This document shows, in pieces, positions 44,991 to 47,269 of a stretch of DNA of 47,269 nt. Position 1 is the stretch's first letter; each line of letters starts with the position of its first letter. Origin of the DNA: an uncultured Anaerolineae bacterium (GTDB lineage Bacteria; Chloroflexota; Anaerolineae; Anaerolineales; Villigracilaceae); assembly GCA_903854805.1 (NCBI GenBank), contig CAINXK010000147.1, positions 1 to 47,269 of the forward strand, read 5' to 3'. The notes under the pieces were generated by a model that had not been told where the DNA came from, did not search any database, and saw only the letters and a program-made list of their open reading frames with translations. A program made the position numbers and the translations under genes.

Positions 44991-46573
44991 AATGTGCCGT
45001 CCTTCTGAGTTGTTTGCGCGTCCCCAGTGGAGACCGTCGTAAAGTTATCTTTTATCGCAAGCCCAAGGACTGCTTCCTCGGTGACTTCCGCCCCGGAAAG
45101 TTCTCCGGTGATCCGACCGTTTTTCATAACATAGACACGGTCCGCAAGCCCAAGAATTTCGGGCAATTCTGAACTGATCAGCAGGATCCCTAACCCTTCG
45201 CTGGCCAGCTCATCGATGAGCTGGTAGATTTCTGCCTTTGCACCAATGTCAATACCGCGCGTTGGCTCATCAAGGATCAGGACCTTTGGCTTCGCCGCCA
45301 ACCAGCGCGCCAGGACAACTTTCTGCTGGTTACCGCCCGAGAGCTTGCCAACTTCTTGCTCAAGCGAAGGTGTCCGCACCTGGAGCTTATCGACAAAACC
45401 CGCTGCAATCGACCGCTCCAGACCTGTGCGCACAAAGTGAAAGCGACAAAGTTGGCGCAAGATTGCCAACGATGTGTTCTCAAGGACGCTGCGAATGGGC
45501 ACAAGGCCCTCGCGCTTGCGATCTTCCGGCGCAAGACCGATGCCTAGAGCAATAGCTTCATCCGGACGTCCAATGTTCACTTCTTTTCCATCCAGGACAA
45601 CTTGTCCACTGATTTTGGGCAGATCGCCAAAAATGACCTTCGCTAATTCTGTTCTACCGGCCCCAACCAAACCAGCAAAACCTACTACCTCACCCGCGTT
45701 GACGTGGAAACTCACACCTCGATGCCAATTGCTATGCAGTTCTTCAACGCGCAAGATTTCGCGGCCGGTGCCGGTTGGCCGGCGCTTAAAGATGTCAGAA
45801 AGTTCCCGCCCCACCATCAGGCGCACGATATCAGATTCGGATAATTCAGAGGCAGGCTTGACGGTGACCAGACTCCCATCGCGGAGAATGGCAATTCGAT
45901 CACACAAGCGCAGTATCTCGTTAATTCGATGGGAGACGTAGATAATCGCCACGCCTTCATCTCGAAGGCGACGGACGAGCGTAAAAAGACGTTCAACCTC
46001 ATCATCCGTCAGGGATGATGTCGGCTCGTCGAGTGCAAGCACCCGAACACCCGACTTAAGCGCGCGCATAATTTCCACAAGCTGACGCTGCGCCGAAGAA
46101 AGCTCGTCACCAAGCAAGTGCATTGGCAACGCGCCTTCAAATCCATATTCTTTCAGGCTATTTTGAACTTGAAAATTGAGTTGACGACGGTCAATCAGGC
46201 CAAAACGTTTCGGAAGTTCGCCAACCCAGATATTCTCGGCCACACCAACCCCGGGGATAATTTCAGGCTCCTGGTAAATAACACGGATCCCGGCTTTATG
46301 CGCGACATGGGGGCTTGAAAAGGTCAAACGCTGGCCATCAATCGAGAGAGTTCCCAAATCTGGCCGGTAGTCACCGTTGATGATTTTGAGCAGCGTTGAC
46401 TTTCCGGCTCCGTTCTCTCCCATGAAAGCGAGAATCTCACCGGGCCGGATATCGAGCGAAACATCGGCGAGCGCCTGCACATTTGGAAACGCCTTGCTTA
46501 TGCCGCGAATCTCTAATGTTCCAGGTTTGATAGTAGATGAAGTAGGTGGTTTGGAAAGTGCAACGTCAGTCAT
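44987..46573 (-). CDS. Sugar ABC transporter ATP-binding protein, duplicated ATPase (AraG/RbsA-like)
   Basis: The 528-residue protein has two ABC domains. The first shows Walker [10 protein letters not shown] (52-60), VLALDEPTSSLTD and YVSHRINE; the second [38 protein letters not shown] and SSELPE. It follows a receptor gene (46663 onward) by 89 bases, with a hairpin between. Confidence 0.93.
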   Translation of the reverse strand: MTDVALSKPPTSSTIKPGTLEIRGISKAFPNVQALADVSLDIRPGEILAFMGENGAGKSTLLKIINGDYRPDLGTLSIDGQRLTFSSPHVAHKAGIRVIYQEPEIIPGVGVAENIWVGELPKRFGLIDRRQLNFQVQNSLKEYGFEGALPMHLLGDELSSAQRQLVEIMRALKSGVRVLALDEPTSSLTDDEVERLFTLVRRLRDEGVAIIYVSHRINEILRLCDRIAILRDGSLVTVKPASELSESDIVRLMVGRELSDIFKRRPTGTGREILRVEELHSNWHRGVSFHVNAGEVVGFAGLVGAGRTELAKVIFGDLPKISGQVVLDGKEVNIGRPDEAIALGIGLAPEDRKREGLVPIRSVLENTSLAILRQLCRFHFVRTGLERSIAAGFVDKLQVRTPSLEQEVGKLSGGNQQKVVLARWLAAKPKVLILDEPTRGIDIGAKAEIYQLIDELASEGLGILLISSELPEILGLADRVYVMKNGRITGELSGAEVTEEAVLGLAIKDNFTTVSTGDAQTTQKDGTL

Positions 46574-46611
46574 ATTCAGATTACTTTCCCCTGCGGTAAT
46601 CTCGCAGGCAT

Positions 46612-46651
46612 TATTACTGGGATCCGCTCTGTAGAACGGATCCCAGTAATA
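46612..46651 (-). terminator. Intercistronic hairpin after the arabinose-type binding-protein gene
   Basis: Perfect 15-base arms TATTACTGGGATCCG / CGGATCCCAGTAATA flank a 10-base loop, 11 bases past the stop. No T-run follows, so it is more likely an RNA-stabilising or partial-termination hairpin that separates receptor from ATPase expression. Confidence 0.6.
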
Positions 46652-46662
46652 GGAACAGCTAA

Positions 46663-47269
46663 TTACTTGGAGCAGTTTCCCACAGAGATCGGATCCATCA
46701 CGGTCTTGAAGTTGGATGCATCGACGATCGAAGTTGGTGCATAGGAGTTGGCCCCTGGGGTCTTGCCATTGACAATCGCGTCATAAAGCACAGTCGCCGC
46801 AGTCTTGCCAACATCCAGACCCGAAATGAACAGGCCAGCCTTGAAACCCGAGGGCTGTCCAGCCGCCCAAGACTTGCAGGCTTCGTAAGCGCCCAGACCA
46901 ACACCAATGATATCATCAGTCTTTACGCCGGCAGTAGCCAGTGCATTGATGGAGCCCAAAGCGCCTTCATCGTTGCAGCCAAAGACAATCCAGTTGGTGA
47001 TTTCAGGGTGAGCAGTGATAACTGGGCCAGCCGCATCCTGGGAAGAAAGCGCTTCGCCAGTATAAGGAACAGCAAAGATCTGAGCTTGAGGTACGCCAGC
47101 AGCGATCACGGCGGCTTTTTCATTATCAGTGCGGTCGTTGCAAACCGAGAGGGTCTGAACTTCAACGGAGAGTACGCCGACCTTCTTGGTAGCATCTTTG
47201 AGCCAGCCACTGTCAGTCAACAGTTTCGCAGCTGCTTCGCCGACTTTCTTGCCCATGTCCTTGCCATCA
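46663..47269 (-). CDS. Sugar ABC transporter substrate-binding protein, arabinose-receptor-like (partial, N-terminus outside window)
   Basis: About 200 C-terminal codons are present; the frame runs open past the window edge. The sequence contains LSVCNDRTDNE, VFGCNDEGALGSINAL, IIGVGLGAYEACKSWAAG and FKAGLFISGLDVG, then ASN near the end, which I associate with L-arabinose-type receptors of the AraF group. With the ATPase and single permease that follow it forms an AraFGH-like importer. The true ligand may be another pentose or deoxysugar. Confidence 0.82.
   Translation of the reverse strand, partial: DGKDMGKKVGEAAAKLLTDSGWLKDATKKVGVLSVEVQTLSVCNDRTDNEKAAVIAAGVPQAQIFAVPYTGEALSSQDAAGPVITAHPEITNWIVFGCNDEGALGSINALATAGVKTDDIIGVGLGAYEACKSWAAGQPSGFKAGLFISGLDVGKTAATVLYDAIVNGKTPGANSYAPTSIVDASNFKTVMDPISVGNCSK

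Noticed and set aside
1..47269. Genomic island with integrase, insertion sequence or attachment site
   Set aside because: No transposase, integrase, tRNA gene or flanking direct repeat was seen. The only repeats are short hairpins and the internal gene duplication at 22-24 kb.

Overview
The window looks like a chromosomal segment of a Chloroflexota bacterium, probably of the Anaerolineae type. The evidence is indirect: moderate GC, lipoproteins with Thr/Ala/Pro-rich linkers after the lipobox, several sugar ABC importers, many UroD-like proteins and a NifJ-type pyruvate:ferredoxin oxidoreductase. No rRNA, tRNA, CRISPR array or transposase was seen. Almost all genes lie on the minus strand; only the block at 10.5-18.4 kb is on the plus strand.

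Layout. (1) 1-742: 5' part of a sugar-binding lipoprotein gene. (2) 1.0-10 kb: a stand-alone desaturase, a ROK regulator and a complete oligopeptide-type ABC importer. (3) 10.5-18.4 kb, plus strand: PhyH dioxygenase, class V aminotransferase, NifJ and a GH106-like glycosidase. (4) 18.8-30.9 kb, minus strand, in transcription order: DeoR regulator, UroD-like protein, L-rhamnose mutarotase, a wrecked rhamnulokinase gene, a rhamnose-type ABC importer whose binding protein is an internal tandem duplication, a desaturase-Rieske-NqrF fusion and a sugar isomerase. (5) 31.6-47.3 kb, minus strand: an arabinose-type ABC importer, a corrinoid protein, UroD-like and aldose-epimerase-like proteins, a second desaturase-Rieske-NqrF fusion, a second PhyH, a DUF5107-TPR protein, a 57-residue ORF and a third UroD-like protein of this cluster. 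These are closely packed enough to be one long transcription unit.

Two results stand out. First, two 761-residue proteins each join a membrane di-iron desaturase/hydroxylase, a Rieske ferredoxin and an NqrF-like NADH reductase, which would make a self-sufficient oxygenase. Each is encoded beside a sugar ABC importer, UroD-like proteins and sugar mutarotase/isomerase genes, and one also beside a corrinoid protein. My inference is that these are sugar-catabolic cassettes able to attack methyl-ether or similar groups, perhaps on O-methylated deoxysugars such as methyl-rhamnose, by an O2-dependent and/or a corrinoid-dependent route. Second, the desaturase gene, the peptide importer operon and the plus-strand phyH gene have promoters of identical design: TTGACA, 17 bp, TARTAT, then the same inverted repeat over the start site. 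This defines a small regulon, most likely governed by the ROK repressor encoded among them.

Functions were assigned from motifs and recalled family features; no database search was run.
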